The notes: a model not told the origin generated them from the letters alone. A DNA stretch of 64,000 nucleotides from Aquimonas sp964586455 (GCA_964586455.1 CAZPHV010000006.1:76017-140016); one strand, 5' to 3'; positions 25,918 through 35,476 are shown, counted from the stretch's first letter. Program-made: numbers and translations.

Positions 25918-26586
25918 CTACCAACCCTGCGCGCGCAGCAACGCCTCCGACTCCGCATCTGCCGGGCGCGCGACCAGTCCGCCGCGCGGGCCCAGGCTGA
26001 CACTGTAGCGGGCGCCGTCAACCAGCGGCAGATAGGCGCCGCTGCCGAAGTCGGCGTCGACGAAATCGAGGTACTGCGGAAACTGCCGGCGCAGCGTCCA
26101 CAGATCAGGGAACGCATGCTCACCAAGGTCGTGCACGCTGCGCATGGCCTCACGCTCCTGGGCGATGTCCACGTGGCGCGAAGAAAGGCGCTCCAGCCGA
26201 TACAGTGAGGGCGCGCCTGCCAGCAAGGCCGGCAGCTTCCAGCGCAGCACACGCGCATCCAGCTGCCATTGATCGCCGCCGAGCTCGAAGCGCTGGCGCG
26301 CGCCGTCCGCCGTCTCAAGCTCGACGGTGAACTGCTGTGGCCCCAACTGCTGCGCCGACAGGACGGCGACCTCGGTTTCCTGCAGCAGCCGGGCATAGCC
26401 AAACAGTGCAGTGCCCAGCACGCCCAGCAGCGCGGCCGACAGCAGCAGCAGGCTGGAGATCAGCAGGCGCAGAAGCCTTGAGCTCCAGCCCCGACCGCGC
26501 CGCCAGCGCCATCCAATCAGCACGCCCGCCAGCAGCGGCAACAGCGCCGCCAGCAAGAACCACATCGAAGGATCGAGCGCAGACAT
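25918..26586 (-). CDS. Conserved-type membrane protein of unknown function
   Basis: A 222-residue protein with two N-terminal membrane segments (about residues 8-27 and 41-67) separated by an Arg-rich loop, then a soluble domain. That domain includes repeated Leu/Arg-rich strands (FTVELETADGARQRFELGGDQWQLDARVLRW) and a later segment YLDFVDADFGSGAYLPL. Relatives are sometimes labelled efflux-pump proteins, but nothing here resembles a transporter. It is divergent from gor. Confidence 0.6.
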   Translation of the reverse strand: MSALDPSMWFLLAALLPLLAGVLIGWRWRRGRGWSSRLLRLLISSLLLLSAALLGVLGTALFGYARLLQETEVAVLSAQQLGPQQFTVELETADGARQRFELGGDQWQLDARVLRWKLPALLAGAPSLYRLERLSSRHVDIAQEREAMRSVHDLGEHAFPDLWTLRRQFPQYLDFVDADFGSGAYLPLVDGARYSVSLGPRGGLVARPADAESEALLRAQGW

Positions 26587-26888
26587 GCAAGGATCTTAGC
26601 CGAGGTTGGCGCGCAGCCATGGCGATGCGCGGGCCAACACGGCCAAACCGGCAGCTGGGCCTAGCACCTCAGCAGAGCTGCTGCGCAGGACTTGGCAACC
26701 TCGACAACAGCACGATGTGGTGGCGGCGACCAGTGCCCGCCCCCGCCGTGTGCCTGGGTGCAGACTCACAGCACGTGCGCATTGCAGGCAGGGTTCAAGC
26801 TGAAAGGTTCAAGCTGCATCGCATGCGAGCGCGATGGACAGCAGTACCGCATTCATCTGACTCTGCCTCGGGACTCCAGGGAGCTGAC
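26587..26888. other. Gor upstream region with a direct repeat
   Basis: About 300 bases without a gene between two divergent genes. GGTTCAAGCTG is repeated at about 26790-26800 and 26804-26814, spaced 14 bases start to start. This phasing could mark a regulator site for gor, but no consensus is recognised. Confidence 0.3.
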
Positions 26889-28244
26889 ATGCAACATGAC
26901 TACGATTTGTTCGTCATTGGCGGCGGCTCCGGCGGCGTTCGTGCGGCGCGGCTGGCGGCCGAAGCGGGTGCGCGGGTGGCGCTTGCCGAACGGTCCCACT
27001 ACGGCGGCACCTGCGTGGCGCGCGGCTGCGTGCCGAAAAAGCTGATGTTCTACGCCGCTGCCTACGCGCAGCTGCTGCGCGAAGCACCGGCCTACGGCTG
27101 GCAACTCAAGGACGCGCGTTTCGAATGGCCATGCTTTCGTGCGCGCCTTCAGGAGGAGCTGCAGCGGCTGGGGGCTCTGTATCGACAGCGCCTGATCGAG
27201 GCAGGCGTCACGCTGTTCGATCAGCATGCGCAGCTGATCGGCACGCAACGCGTCGCGCTCGCCGATGGGTGCACCTACAGTGCGCGCGAGGTGCTGATTG
27301 CGACCGGGGCGCGCCCGCGCCGACCGGATATCCCCGGGGCAGAACTTGCCCTGGTGTCGGACGACGTGTTCGAGCTGGACCTTCTTCCCAAGTCCGTGCT
27401 GATCGTCGGCGGCGGCTACATCGGCTGCGAATTCTCAAGCCTTCTGAACGGTATGGGAGTGAACGTCAGCCTGTACCACCGCGGCGCGCACCTGCTGCCC
27501 GGCTTCGACCGCGAGGCAGCCGAGCTGCTTGCCGAACACCTGCGCAATGCTGGCGTGGCCCTGTATGCCGATCGCGATGTGCAGCAGATTGCCCGACGCA
27601 GCGCGGTATTCGAAGTGAGCAGGCAAGACGGCCAGCGGGAGTGTTTCGAGCAGGTCTTGCTGGCCACAGGTCGCAGCCCGAACACGGCCGGGCTCGGCCT
27701 CGACGCGGTCGGCCTGAGCCTCGGCGACAAGGGCGAAGTACCGGTAGACGCACACTCACGCACCACCCTGCCCTGGCTGCATGCGATCGGCGACGTCACC
27801 CAGCGGGTGAGCTTGACCCCGGTGGCCATTGCCGATGCAGCGGCCTTCGTTTCCACCGCGCTTCAAGGTCACCCACAAGCGGTCGATCACGACCTGGTGC
27901 CGACGGCCGTGTTCACCCAGCCCGAGCTAGGCAGCGTCGGCTTAAGCGAAGAACAGGCCGCGGCCCGCGGCGATGTCGAAGTCTACTCAACGCGCTTCAA
28001 GCCGATGCGCTCGGCGTTTGCGGGTGGACAGGGCAAGGCACTGATGAAGCTCAGCGTCTGCGCACGGACGCGGCGAGTGCTGGGCTGCCAGATTCTCGCC
28101 CCGGGCGCGTCCGAGCTGATCCAGCTGGCAGCGGTCGCCCTGAAAACAGGGGCCAGCAAGGAGGACATCGACCGCACCATGGCCCTGCATCCAAGCCTTG
28201 CAGAAGAGCTGGTCACACTGCGCGAGCCGACGCGCCGACATTGA
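26889..28244 (+). CDS. gor: Glutathione-disulfide reductase
   Basis: A 451-residue NADPH flavoenzyme that keeps glutathione reduced. FAD binding starts at VIGGGSGG. The redox pair is Cys42/Cys47 in GGTCVARGCVPKK. The NADPH site is VGGGYIGCEF. The C-terminal HPSLAEE provides the active-site His-Glu of the partner subunit. The ATG at 26889 has GGGAG seven bases upstream. Arg in place of the usual Val in GGTCVxxGC does not remove a catalytic residue. It is convergent with rlmB. Confidence 0.93.
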   Translation: MQHDYDLFVIGGGSGGVRAARLAAEAGARVALAERSHYGGTCVARGCVPKKLMFYAAAYAQLLREAPAYGWQLKDARFEWPCFRARLQEELQRLGALYRQRLIEAGVTLFDQHAQLIGTQRVALADGCTYSAREVLIATGARPRRPDIPGAELALVSDDVFELDLLPKSVLIVGGGYIGCEFSSLLNGMGVNVSLYHRGAHLLPGFDREAAELLAEHLRNAGVALYADRDVQQIARRSAVFEVSRQDGQRECFEQVLLATGRSPNTAGLGLDAVGLSLGDKGEVPVDAHSRTTLPWLHAIGDVTQRVSLTPVAIADAAAFVSTALQGHPQAVDHDLVPTAVFTQPELGSVGLSEEQAAARGDVEVYSTRFKPMRSAFAGGQGKALMKLSVCARTRRVLGCQILAPGASELIQLAAVALKTGASKEDIDRTMALHPSLAEELVTLREPTRRH

Positions 28245-28290
28245 AGGGCCGCGCCCGGGGCTATGGATGGCCCCGGCAGCGTCCGCTGCT

Positions 28291-29019
28291 TCAGCTGCGC
28301 TGTCGCAGCGCCTCGAACAGGCTGATGCCTGCCGCTACCGACACGTTCAGGCTCTCCATGCCCGAGGCCATCGGAATCTGAGCGAGGTAGTCGCAGTGCT
28401 CGCGGGTGAGTCGACGCAGGCCCTCGCCCTCGCCGCCCATCGCGATCGCCATCGCGCCCTTCAGATCGACGCTGTACAGGCTGGCCTCGGCTTCGCCGGC
28501 CAAGCCGACGATCCAGACACCCGCGTCCTGCAGCTGCTTCATCGTGCGGGCGAGATTGGTCACGCGCACCAGCGGCACCCGCTCGGCGCCACCGGCTGCG
28601 ACCTTGCGAGCCGTGGGCGTGAGCGTGGCGGCGCGGTCCTTCGGCACGATCACCGCGGTAGCGCCGGCGGCTGCCGCCGAGCGCAGGCAGGCGCCGAGAT
28701 TGTGCGGGTCCTGCACGCCGTCGAGGATCAGCAGCAAGGGTTTCACTGCCGCCTCGATCAGGCCCTCGAGATCGCGCTCGTCATAGATGCGGCTTGATTG
28801 CACGCGGGCAATCACACCCTGATGGCGCGCGCCCGCGGCCTCGCGGTCGATCTGGTCCAGCGACACGTAGCGCAGCACCACGCCGGCCACTTTTGCAGCG
28901 CTGCCGATCTCGGCCAGACGCGGGTTCTTGGCCTTGCCGTCGATCAGGACCTCGGCGAGGTCCTGGCCGGCTTCGATCGCAGCGGAAACGGCATTGATGC
29001 CGGCGATCCAGTCACTCAT
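28291..29019 (-). CDS. rlmB: 23S rRNA Gm2251 2'-O-methyltransferase
   Basis: A 242-residue SPOUT-class TrmH/RlmB enzyme that methylates the ribose of G2251 in the peptidyl-transferase loop. The N-terminal substrate-binding domain (GINAVSAAIEAG...ARHQGVIARV) precedes the knot domain with LILDGVQDPHNLGACLRSA, IAMGGEGEGLRR and PMASGMESLNVSVAAGI. It starts ten bases after rnr on the same strand, the common rnr-rlmB arrangement. Confidence 0.95.
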   Translation of the reverse strand: MSDWIAGINAVSAAIEAGQDLAEVLIDGKAKNPRLAEIGSAAKVAGVVLRYVSLDQIDREAAGARHQGVIARVQSSRIYDERDLEGLIEAAVKPLLLILDGVQDPHNLGACLRSAAAAGATAVIVPKDRAATLTPTARKVAAGGAERVPLVRVTNLARTMKQLQDAGVWIVGLAGEAEASLYSVDLKGAMAIAMGGEGEGLRRLTREHCDYLAQIPMASGMESLNVSVAAGISLFEALRQRS

Positions 29020-29029
29020 CGGCGCGCGC

Positions 29030-31438
29030 TCACTTGCTGATACCTACCTTCTTCGACTTCTTGCCGCCTTCGACCAGACGGAAGTCGATCTTGCGGTCCT
29101 CGATAGATGCACGCAGCACCAGCACGCGCACCTTGTCGCCGAGCTGATGCACGCGGCCCTCGCGCTCGCCGCGCAGCAGGCGCTTGGCCGGATCGAAGTG
29201 GTAGTAGTCGTTCGGCAGTTGGGTCACGTGCACCAGGCCGCTGATCTTCGATTCATCCAGCTCGACGAACAGACCGAAACTGGTGACGCCGGCGATGGTG
29301 CCGTCGAACTCGGCGCCGACGTGGCGCTCCATGAAGGCACAGCGGTAGCGTTCATCCACCTCGCGTTCGGCCTCTTCGGCGCGACGGCTGCGCTCGCTGC
29401 ACTGCATGCTGAGCGCTGCCATGTCATGCGTTGCATACAGGTAACTGTTCGCGCTTCCACCGGCCAATGCGTGCTTGATCGCGCGATGCACCAGCAGATC
29501 CGGGTAGCGACGAATCGGGCTGGTGAAGTGGGCATAGGCCTCCAGCGCCAAACCGAAATGGCCGATGTTCTCGGGCTGGTACACGGCCAGCGCCTGCGAA
29601 CGCAGCAGAACGGTTTCAAGCAGCTCGCAGTCGTCGCGCTTGCGGATCTTGCGCAGCAAAGCCGTGTAGTCGGCCGGGGTCACTTTCGACCACTCGGGCA
29701 GCTTCAGCGCGAAGCTCTTCAGGAACTCCTGCAGGTCGGCAAACTTCGACTCCGGCGGGCGATCGTGCACGCGGTACGGCGCCGGCATCGCTTTCTTCAT
29801 CAGGTAGAGCGCAGCCTGCACGTTGGCCGCGATCATGCATTCCTCGATCAGCTTGTGGGCATCGTTGCGCGGCTGCGGCGCGGCCTGGATGACCTCGCCG
29901 GCCGGGCCCAGCCGAAACTCGACCTCGGTGCTTTCAAACTCGATCGCGCCGCGGCGCTGGCGCTGCGCCGACAGCACGTGGAACAGCGCATACAGGCTCT
30001 CGACGTGCGGCAGCACGCCGCCCAGCTGGGCGCGCGCGGCTTCGTCCTGCTCGCCCACCGCTTCCCAGACCTGGGTGTAGGTCAGGCGCGCGTGCGAGCG
30101 CATCACCGCCTCGTAGAAGGTGGACTTGGTCACCTCGCCGTCGGCATCGATACGCATATCGCAGACGAAGCACATGCGATCGACTTTCGGGTTCAGCGAG
30201 CAGATGCCGTTGGAGAGGGTCTCCGGCAGCATCGGCACCACGAAGCCGGGGAAGTACACCGAAGTCGCGCGCTTCTGCGCCTCGTCGTCGAGCGGCGTGC
30301 CCGGGCGGACGTAGTGCGAGACGTCGGCGATCGCGACCACCAAGCGGTAGCCGTCCCGGGTGGCTTCGCAGTAGACCGCGTCGTCAAAGTCACGCGCGGT
30401 TTCACCGTCGATGGTGACCAGCGGCATGTTGCGCAGATCAACGCGGTCGCCGAGTTCATGCGCGCCCACTTCCAGGCTGACGCCGGTGGCCTGCTGCAGT
30501 ACTTCATCCGGCCAAACGTGCGGGATATCGTGGCCGTGAATGGCCATCTCCACCGCCAGCGAAGCGGTCAGCGCCTCGCCCAAGGTGGTCAGCACGCGCC
30601 CCAGCGGCAGACGGTGCGAAGACGGCGCCTGGGTGATCTCGCAGACCACGATCTGGCCCGAACGCGCGTCGCCGCGGGCGGTCGGCGGAATCAGAATCTC
30701 CTGATGAATGCGACGATCATCCGGCACCACCGAGGCGATGCCATCGTTTTCCTGGAAGCGGCCGACCAATCGCTGGGTGCGGCGTTCGAGCACCTCGACA
30801 ATCGCACCTTCAGGGCGACCGCGGCGATCCAGCCCGGTGATGCTGACCAGGACGCGGTCGCCGTGCAGCACCTGGCGCATCTGCGCCGGCGGCAGGAACA
30901 CATCGTCGCCGCTGACATCGCGACGCAGGAAGCCGAAGCCATCGGCGTTCGCCAACACCACACCGGCAATCAGGTCGAGCTTGGTGGCCGGCGCATAGCC
31001 GCCACGACGATTCACCAGCAGCTGACCGTCGCGCAGCATCGCGCGCAGGCGGTTGCCCAAGGCCTCGAAGCGCTCGGGTGAAGTCAGCTGCAGATCGGAC
31101 GCAAGGTCTTCGGCATTGACCGGTTCGCCCTTGGCTTCAAGATGACCCAGGATCGCCTCGCGACTCGGGATCGGGAACTCGTAGCGACTGGCCTCGCGCT
31201 CGGCGTAGGGGTCCGCCACCGCAGGCTTGGCGCCGCGGCCCCGCGGCCGCGGCAGCACGTCATCGGGCGATGCGGTGCGCGATGGCGGCTGGGGCAGCGG
31301 TGCCGACGGCAGGTCGGGCAACCAGGGCGCTGGCTTGGCAGCCTTTCCGCGCGGCTTGGACGGGCCTGTGGGCGCAGCGCCGGCGGATTTTGATCCACCG
31401 CCGCGGCGCGAGGTGGGTTTGCTGGGTCGTTTGCTCAT
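29030..31438 (-). CDS. rnr: Ribonuclease R
   Basis: An 802-residue 3'-5' exoribonuclease that degrades structured RNA and takes part in tmRNA quality control. A long Lys/Pro/Ser-rich N-terminal tail (about 110 residues) precedes the winged helix, two cold-shock domains, the RNB domain (TIDGETARDFDDAVY with the metal-binding aspartates), then an S1 domain. The C-terminus is Lys-rich (GGKKSKKVGISK). The ATG at 31436-31438 opens the basic tail. It shares an upstream region with tRNA-Leu on the opposite strand. Confidence 0.95.
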   Translation of the reverse strand: MSKRPSKPTSRRGGGSKSAGAAPTGPSKPRGKAAKPAPWLPDLPSAPLPQPPSRTASPDDVLPRPRGRGAKPAVADPYAEREASRYEFPIPSREAILGHLEAKGEPVNAEDLASDLQLTSPERFEALGNRLRAMLRDGQLLVNRRGGYAPATKLDLIAGVVLANADGFGFLRRDVSGDDVFLPPAQMRQVLHGDRVLVSITGLDRRGRPEGAIVEVLERRTQRLVGRFQENDGIASVVPDDRRIHQEILIPPTARGDARSGQIVVCEITQAPSSHRLPLGRVLTTLGEALTASLAVEMAIHGHDIPHVWPDEVLQQATGVSLEVGAHELGDRVDLRNMPLVTIDGETARDFDDAVYCEATRDGYRLVVAIADVSHYVRPGTPLDDEAQKRATSVYFPGFVVPMLPETLSNGICSLNPKVDRMCFVCDMRIDADGEVTKSTFYEAVMRSHARLTYTQVWEAVGEQDEAARAQLGGVLPHVESLYALFHVLSAQRQRRGAIEFESTEVEFRLGPAGEVIQAAPQPRNDAHKLIEECMIAANVQAALYLMKKAMPAPYRVHDRPPESKFADLQEFLKSFALKLPEWSKVTPADYTALLRKIRKRDDCELLETVLLRSQALAVYQPENIGHFGLALEAYAHFTSPIRRYPDLLVHRAIKHALAGGSANSYLYATHDMAALSMQCSERSRRAEEAEREVDERYRCAFMERHVGAEFDGTIAGVTSFGLFVELDESKISGLVHVTQLPNDYYHFDPAKRLLRGEREGRVHQLGDKVRVLVLRASIEDRKIDFRLVEGGKKSKKVGISK

Positions 31439-31481
31439 TCGCTCATGGTACACGCCGACGAAATCTCCCCGCGCCCACCCG

Positions 31482-31510
31482 TTGACAGTGCCCATCACGA
31501 TCCGTAAAGT
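31482..31510 (+). promoter_or_regulatory. Promoter of tRNA-Leu with GC-rich discriminator
   Basis: TTGACA (31482-31487) and TAAAGT (31505-31510) are spaced by exactly 17 bases. The following GCGCGGC is a GC-rich discriminator, the hallmark of stable-RNA promoters under stringent control. The tRNA begins about 50 bases downstream. Confidence 0.75.
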
Positions 31511-31558
31511 GCGCGGCTCTCCGGTGCTGCAACGCAAGACGCGCAACGCGGGACACCT

Positions 31559-31643
<85 letters not shown>

Positions 31644-31652
31644 GATTCAAGA

Positions 31653-31689
31653 CAGAAGGCCCGCTCGCAAGAGCGGGCCTTCTGCTTTT
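31653..31689 (+). terminator. Intrinsic terminator after tRNA-Leu
   Basis: A perfect 14-bp stem (CAGAAGGCCCGCTC/GAGCGGGCCTTCTG) with loop GCAA is followed by CTTTT. It lies ten bases after the tRNA CCA end. Confidence 0.93.
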
Positions 31690-32008
31690 GAGGCGCGCTG
31701 ACGTGTCTGCGCATTTCCCCGATCGCCCGATCGCTGGAGCGTGAGGCAATCGCTGCCGGTTACCCGCAGGGGAAGATTCTGTAGCGCAGCGCAAGCCGCA
31801 ATGGAGCGTATGGGCCGAGAGCTAAACACGGCTCCGGTTCCAGACGTAAGCCCGCACTCCGCCCTGCCCCTCATCCGACGCTGCGCGCCATCTTCTCCCG
31901 TGGGGAGAAGGGCAAAGCGCGGGGCCGCGACATCCGCGGTGAGCGCATCGCGCTTCCCGAATCCCGAACCCCGCAGCCTCCGCCAGCTCGGCGGAGGCTG
32001 CAAAGGCG
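31690..32008. repeat. Gene-free stretch with intergenic repeats and a strong hairpin for slyD2
   Basis: No gene is supported. The palindrome CTTCTCCC-GT-GGGGAGAAGG lies near 31888-31913, and heptamers CCCGAATCCCGAACCCC near 31955. A 12-bp perfect stem (GCAGCCTCCGCC/GGCGGAGGCTGC, 31973-32001) lies eight bases after the slyD2 stop and probably ends that transcript despite lacking a T tract on the minus strand. Confidence 0.6.
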
Positions 32009-32488
32009 TCAGTGCTCGACGCCGCCTTCGCCGTGCACATGACCGTGGTCGAGCTCTTCGGCGCTGGCTGCGCGCACTTCGAGGATCTCGATGTCGAAGC
32101 TGAGCTGCTTGCCTGCCATGGGGTGGTTCAGGTCGATGTCGACCACGCTCATGCCGACCTTCTTGATGGTGATCGGGCGCGGGCCCTGCTGGGTCTGCAT
32201 CACCACGGTCTGGCCCACGGCCAGCGGCATGTTCTTGAAATGCTTCTTCGGTACGCGCTGGGTCAACTCGGCGCGGTAGGGGCCGTAGCCCTCTTCAGGG
32301 CTCACTTCCGTCTGTACGCTGTCGCCGGCTTCGCGGCCTTCCAGAGCCTTTTCCACACCCGGGATCAAACCGCCCTTGCCGAACAGCACGGCCAGCGGCT
32401 CACCCGCGGTGCGCGAGCTCTCGACTTCGCGGCCGCCTTCGGACACGGTGTAATGGAAACGGACAACGCGGTTTTCTTCGACTTTCAT
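32009..32488 (-). CDS. SlyD-type FKBP peptidyl-prolyl isomerase (copy 2)
   Basis: A 159-residue FKBP isomerase with the SlyD domain order: FKBP start (VVRFHYTVSEGGREVESS), PEEGYG, the inserted flap domain (QRVPKKHFKNMPLAVGQTVVM), and the closing LNHPMAGKQLSFDIEILEV. The C-terminal HGHVHGEGGVEH is nearly the tail of copy 1 at 5.2 kb, so the two are paralogues. Its ATG overlaps the start region of the NlpC/P60 gene on the other strand by two bases, so the two genes share a compact divergent promoter region. Confidence 0.93.
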   Translation of the reverse strand: MKVEENRVVRFHYTVSEGGREVESSRTAGEPLAVLFGKGGLIPGVEKALEGREAGDSVQTEVSPEEGYGPYRAELTQRVPKKHFKNMPLAVGQTVVMQTQQGPRPITIKKVGMSVVDIDLNHPMAGKQLSFDIEILEVRAASAEELDHGHVHGEGGVEH

Positions 32489-33062
32489 GCTGGGGTCTTC
32501 GCTGGTGATCGGATTGGACGTAACGCGCAAGGATAGCGGTCACTCGGGGCTGCGTCACGGCGCAGCACGGATGCTGATGCTGGTGGGCATGCTGGCGCTG
32601 GCCGCTTGCGGCTCGGCACCTAAGCGTCCGCCGCCGGCATCAGTGCCGACAAGCGGCGCGGCCCACGGCAGCGCCGGCGTGGTCGGTCACCTGGCGCAGG
32701 ATGTGCTGTTTCTCGCGCTCTCGCTGGTGGGCACGCCTTACCGCTACGGCGGCAACACGCCGCAGGCCGGCTTCGACTGCAGCGGGTTGATCGGCTACGT
32801 GTTCCGCCAAGCGGCGGCGCTCAGCCTGCCGCGCACCACCCGCGAGCTGCAGGCCATGCGTGGCCGCGAGGTCCGTCGCGACGCCCTGGCCTCGGGCGAT
32901 CTGGTGTTCTTCGGCGCCCGCGGCCGCGTCAATCACGCCGGCATCTATGTGGGTGAGGGGCGCTTCGTGCACGCACCCAGCAGCGGCGGCACGGTGCGGC
33001 TGGATGCGCTGGACGGACACTACTGGCGCGACAGCTATCTGGGGGCGAAGCGCGTGCTGTGA
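32487..33062 (+). CDS. NlpC/P60-family peptidoglycan hydrolase, lipoprotein
   Basis: Up to 191 residues. A lipoprotein signal (hydrophobic MLMLVGMLALAAC with Cys after LAA) precedes a Pro-rich linker and the NlpC/P60 domain. GFDCSGLIGYVF holds the catalytic Cys, VNHAGIYVGEGRFVHAP the catalytic His. Such enzymes cleave the gamma-D-Glu-meso-DAP bond. The start is uncertain: the ATG at 32571 gives a very short signal peptide with no positive charge, while upstream starts (ATG 32487 or GTG 32505) add an Arg-rich n-region, so I keep the longer form. Confidence 0.85.
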   Translation: MLGSSLVIGLDVTRKDSGHSGLRHGAARMLMLVGMLALAACGSAPKRPPPASVPTSGAAHGSAGVVGHLAQDVLFLALSLVGTPYRYGGNTPQAGFDCSGLIGYVFRQAAALSLPRTTRELQAMRGREVRRDALASGDLVFFGARGRVNHAGIYVGEGRFVHAPSSGGTVRLDALDGHYWRDSYLGAKRVL

Positions 33063-33678
33063 GTGCGCGGCGTCACGATGGCGAAGCCCGGTCGTGGGGG
33101 GGCTCTGATGAACTGGGGCGTCTTGCGCGAGCCTGCTCGTGGCTCTCCCGCAGGCACAGGCCCCGAAAGAAGCGAGGCCTTGAGCCAGTAGATGCGCTGC
33201 GCGCATCCACCCTGCACACGAAGGCTTGCCGCTTTGTTCGGGGCAAGGCGTCACTCTTACTCGTAGGGTAGATAAGCGCAGCGCATCTACCAGCAAGTCC
33301 GACGGAAGCCGAGCGCCAGGCAAAGCCCGGAGATCGAACTCGCCGACATCGAATCCGCGGACCCCGCGCTCCGAGACGCATGCCGCACACCCAGCCGAGG
33401 CCTCACCTGAACCGCGCCGCGAGATTTAGGGTGACCTCGGCGCCCGCGTGCTGTAGTCTCCGCGTCGCCCCGAGGTGCCGTGCGCTCTCCCCAGGGCCTG
33501 AGTTCCCGATGTGGCCACGCCACGCCAGGAAATGCCGGGTCCAGCCGCCGCCCTTTCTATCCTCGGAGCTGTCCCTGATGCGATGTTCGCATCGGGGGTC
33601 GCAGGCGAATCCTCGCCATGTCAGTTTTTCCCTTGAGCGCGGTTGCAGGGAGCGCTCGGGACCGTCACGGAATCTCCC
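33063..33678. repeat. NlpC-rhlE intergenic region with REP pair and leader hairpin
   Basis: About 615 bases without a gene. A GTAGATGCGC-type REP (33185-33215) faces its inverted partner GTAGGGTAGATAAGCGC...ATCTACC (33263-33290). The same pair layout recurs at 52.4-52.9 kb. A strong hairpin CCTGATGCGA-TGT-TCGCATCGGG (33574-33596) lies 82 bases before the rhlE start in what is probably a long leader. Confidence 0.7.
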
Positions 33679-35013
33679 ATGTCATTTGAAACCCTCGGGC
33701 TCTCCAGCCCGCTGCTGCGCGCTTTGTCCGATCTCGGCTACACGCAACCCACCGAAATCCAGGTGCAGGCCATCCCCCACGTGCTCCAGGGCCGCGACGT
33801 GCTGGCCGGCGCGCAGACCGGCACCGGCAAGACCGCCGCGTTCGCGCTGCCGCTGCTGCAGCGTCTGGCCGGCGGCCAGCCCGCGCAGGGCAAGCGCCCG
33901 CGTGCACTGGTACTGACTCCCACCCGCGAACTCGCCGCCCAGGTACAGGAAAGCATTCGCGAATACGGCAAGCAGCTGCGTATCCGCTCGACCACCGTGT
34001 TCGGTGGTGTTGGCATGAGCCCGCAGATCGACGCGCTGCGTCGCGGCGTCGACATCCTTGTCGCCACCCCTGGCCGCCTGATCGACCACCTCGGCCAGGG
34101 CACGATCGATCTGTCGCATATCGAAGTGCTGATTCTTGACGAAGCCGACCGCATGCTCGACATGGGCTTCCTGCCGGCGATCAAGCGCATCGTCGCGCGC
34201 GTTCCGCACACCCGGCAGACCCTGCTGTTCTCGGCCACCTTCGCCGACCCGATCCGCGAGCTGGCCCAGCAGTTCCTGAAGAACCCGGTCGAAGTCCAGG
34301 TCGCCGCGCGCAACAGCACCGTGGCGATGATCGAGCACGTGGTGTATCCGGTCGACACCGCCAAGAAGCGCGATCTTCTGCTGCATGTGCTGAGCCAGGA
34401 CAGCCGCCGTCAGACCCTGGTGTTCAGCCGCACCAAGCATGGCGCCGACCGCCTCGTCCGCCAGCTTGAAGCCGCCGGCCTGCGCGCTGCCGCCATTCAC
34501 GGCAACAAGAGCCAGGGTGCGCGCACCAAGGCGCTGAGTGATTTCAAGTCGGGCCGCGTGACCACGCTGGTCGCCACCGATATCGCCGCGCGCGGTATCG
34601 ACATCGACCAGCTGCCCACGGTCATCAACTTCGATCTGCCGATGGTGGCCGAGGACTACGTGCACCGCATCGGCCGCACCGGCCGCAACGGCAGCACCGG
34701 CCATGCGATTTCGCTGGTCTGCCATGAAGAAGTCGGCCAGCTGCGCGACATCCATCGCCTGATCGGTCGCGAGATTCCGCAGGAGCTGATCCCCGGTTTT
34801 GAGCCGAACCAGCCGCTGCAGGTGAACCGATCGGCACCGCGCCCCTCGGGTGCGCCGAGGCCGCAGGCACGTCGCGGCAGCAGCGCGCGTCCCGGCAGTG
34901 GTGGTCGGCCAGGCGGCCAGTCGAGCTCGGCGGGCGGCAATGCCACGCCCAAGCCGGCAGGCCAGAATCACGGTCACGCCCGGCGTGCCACCGGCGGCGA
35001 ACGCAGCCGCTGA
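33679..35013 (+). CDS. rhlE: DEAD-box RNA helicase, RhlE-like
   Basis: A 444-residue ATP-dependent RNA helicase involved in ribosome assembly and RNA decay. The Q motif region (FETLGLSSPLLRALSDLGYTQPTEIQ), motif I AQTGTGKT, motif II LDEAD, motif III SAT, and motif VI HRIGRTGR are present. RhlE-type features follow ARGIDIDQLP and the helicase core ends near residue 375. The C-terminal tail is Arg/Gly/Pro/Ser-rich (RNA binding). The ATG at 33679 has GGAA upstream and begins directly at the helicase domain. Confidence 0.9.
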   Translation: MSFETLGLSSPLLRALSDLGYTQPTEIQVQAIPHVLQGRDVLAGAQTGTGKTAAFALPLLQRLAGGQPAQGKRPRALVLTPTRELAAQVQESIREYGKQLRIRSTTVFGGVGMSPQIDALRRGVDILVATPGRLIDHLGQGTIDLSHIEVLILDEADRMLDMGFLPAIKRIVARVPHTRQTLLFSATFADPIRELAQQFLKNPVEVQVAARNSTVAMIEHVVYPVDTAKKRDLLLHVLSQDSRRQTLVFSRTKHGADRLVRQLEAAGLRAAAIHGNKSQGARTKALSDFKSGRVTTLVATDIAARGIDIDQLPTVINFDLPMVAEDYVHRIGRTGRNGSTGHAISLVCHEEVGQLRDIHRLIGREIPQELIPGFEPNQPLQVNRSAPRPSGAPRPQARRGSSARPGSGGRPGGQSSSAGGNATPKPAGQNHGHARRATGGERSR

Positions 35014-35063
35014 CGTATCGGGTCCGTCGATGAAGACGGCCTCAAACGTGATCCGCTGAACCC

Positions 35064-35092
35064 TGACAGGCCCGCCACGTGCGGGCCTGTCA
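35064..35092 (+). terminator. Hairpin terminator after rhlE
   Basis: A perfect 12-bp stem (TGACAGGCCCGC/GCGGGCCTGTCA) with loop CACGT is followed by CGTTGTGG, only weakly T-rich. It lies 51 bases after the rhlE stop. Confidence 0.75.
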
Positions 35093-35212
35093 CGTTGTGG
35101 TTCCCACGGACTCATGCAGCAGGCCCGTCGCCGCGTTCAGCGAAGCGCGTCCCCAACCTCACGGTAGCCGGGCTACTCTCGATCGCTGGCTCTCAACACA
35201 CAGGGAACTCCC

Positions 35213-35476
35213 ATGCTCCGTCCCTTGTTCAGGTTCCTTCCAAACTTTCTGCGCCGTCGTCTGCAGCGCCTGCGCTTTCCGCAGCTGGCGCTGATCACCG
35301 GCCTGCTGTTCCTGATCACCCTGGTCGTGCCGGACCCCCTGCCCTTCGTCGACGAGCTGCTGCTGCTCGCCGGCACCTTGCTGCTGGGCAGCTGGAAGCA
35401 TCGCCGCGAAGAGCACGCGCAGTCGCCGTCGCAAGCGCCAATTGAAGGCGAAGCGCGGCGGGTCGACAAACGCTGA
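35213..35476 (+). CDS. Small membrane protein, DUF6116-like
   Basis: An 87-residue protein. An Arg-rich N-terminus precedes two hydrophobic segments (about residues 26-41 and 47-60: LALITGLLFLITLVVPD and LPFVDELLLLAGTLLLGSW). The sequence pattern resembles a short protein family of Xanthomonadales labelled DUF6116, but this is from memory. It ends 19 bases before tatD, so they may be co-transcribed. Function unknown. Confidence 0.6.
   Translation: MLRPLFRFLPNFLRRRLQRLRFPQLALITGLLFLITLVVPDPLPFVDELLLLAGTLLLGSWKHRREEHAQSPSQAPIEGEARRVDKR

Noticed and set aside
32571..33062. Short start for the NlpC/P60 lipoprotein at 32571
   Set aside because: Gives a 12-residue signal with no positive charge before the lipobox; kept as an alternative only.
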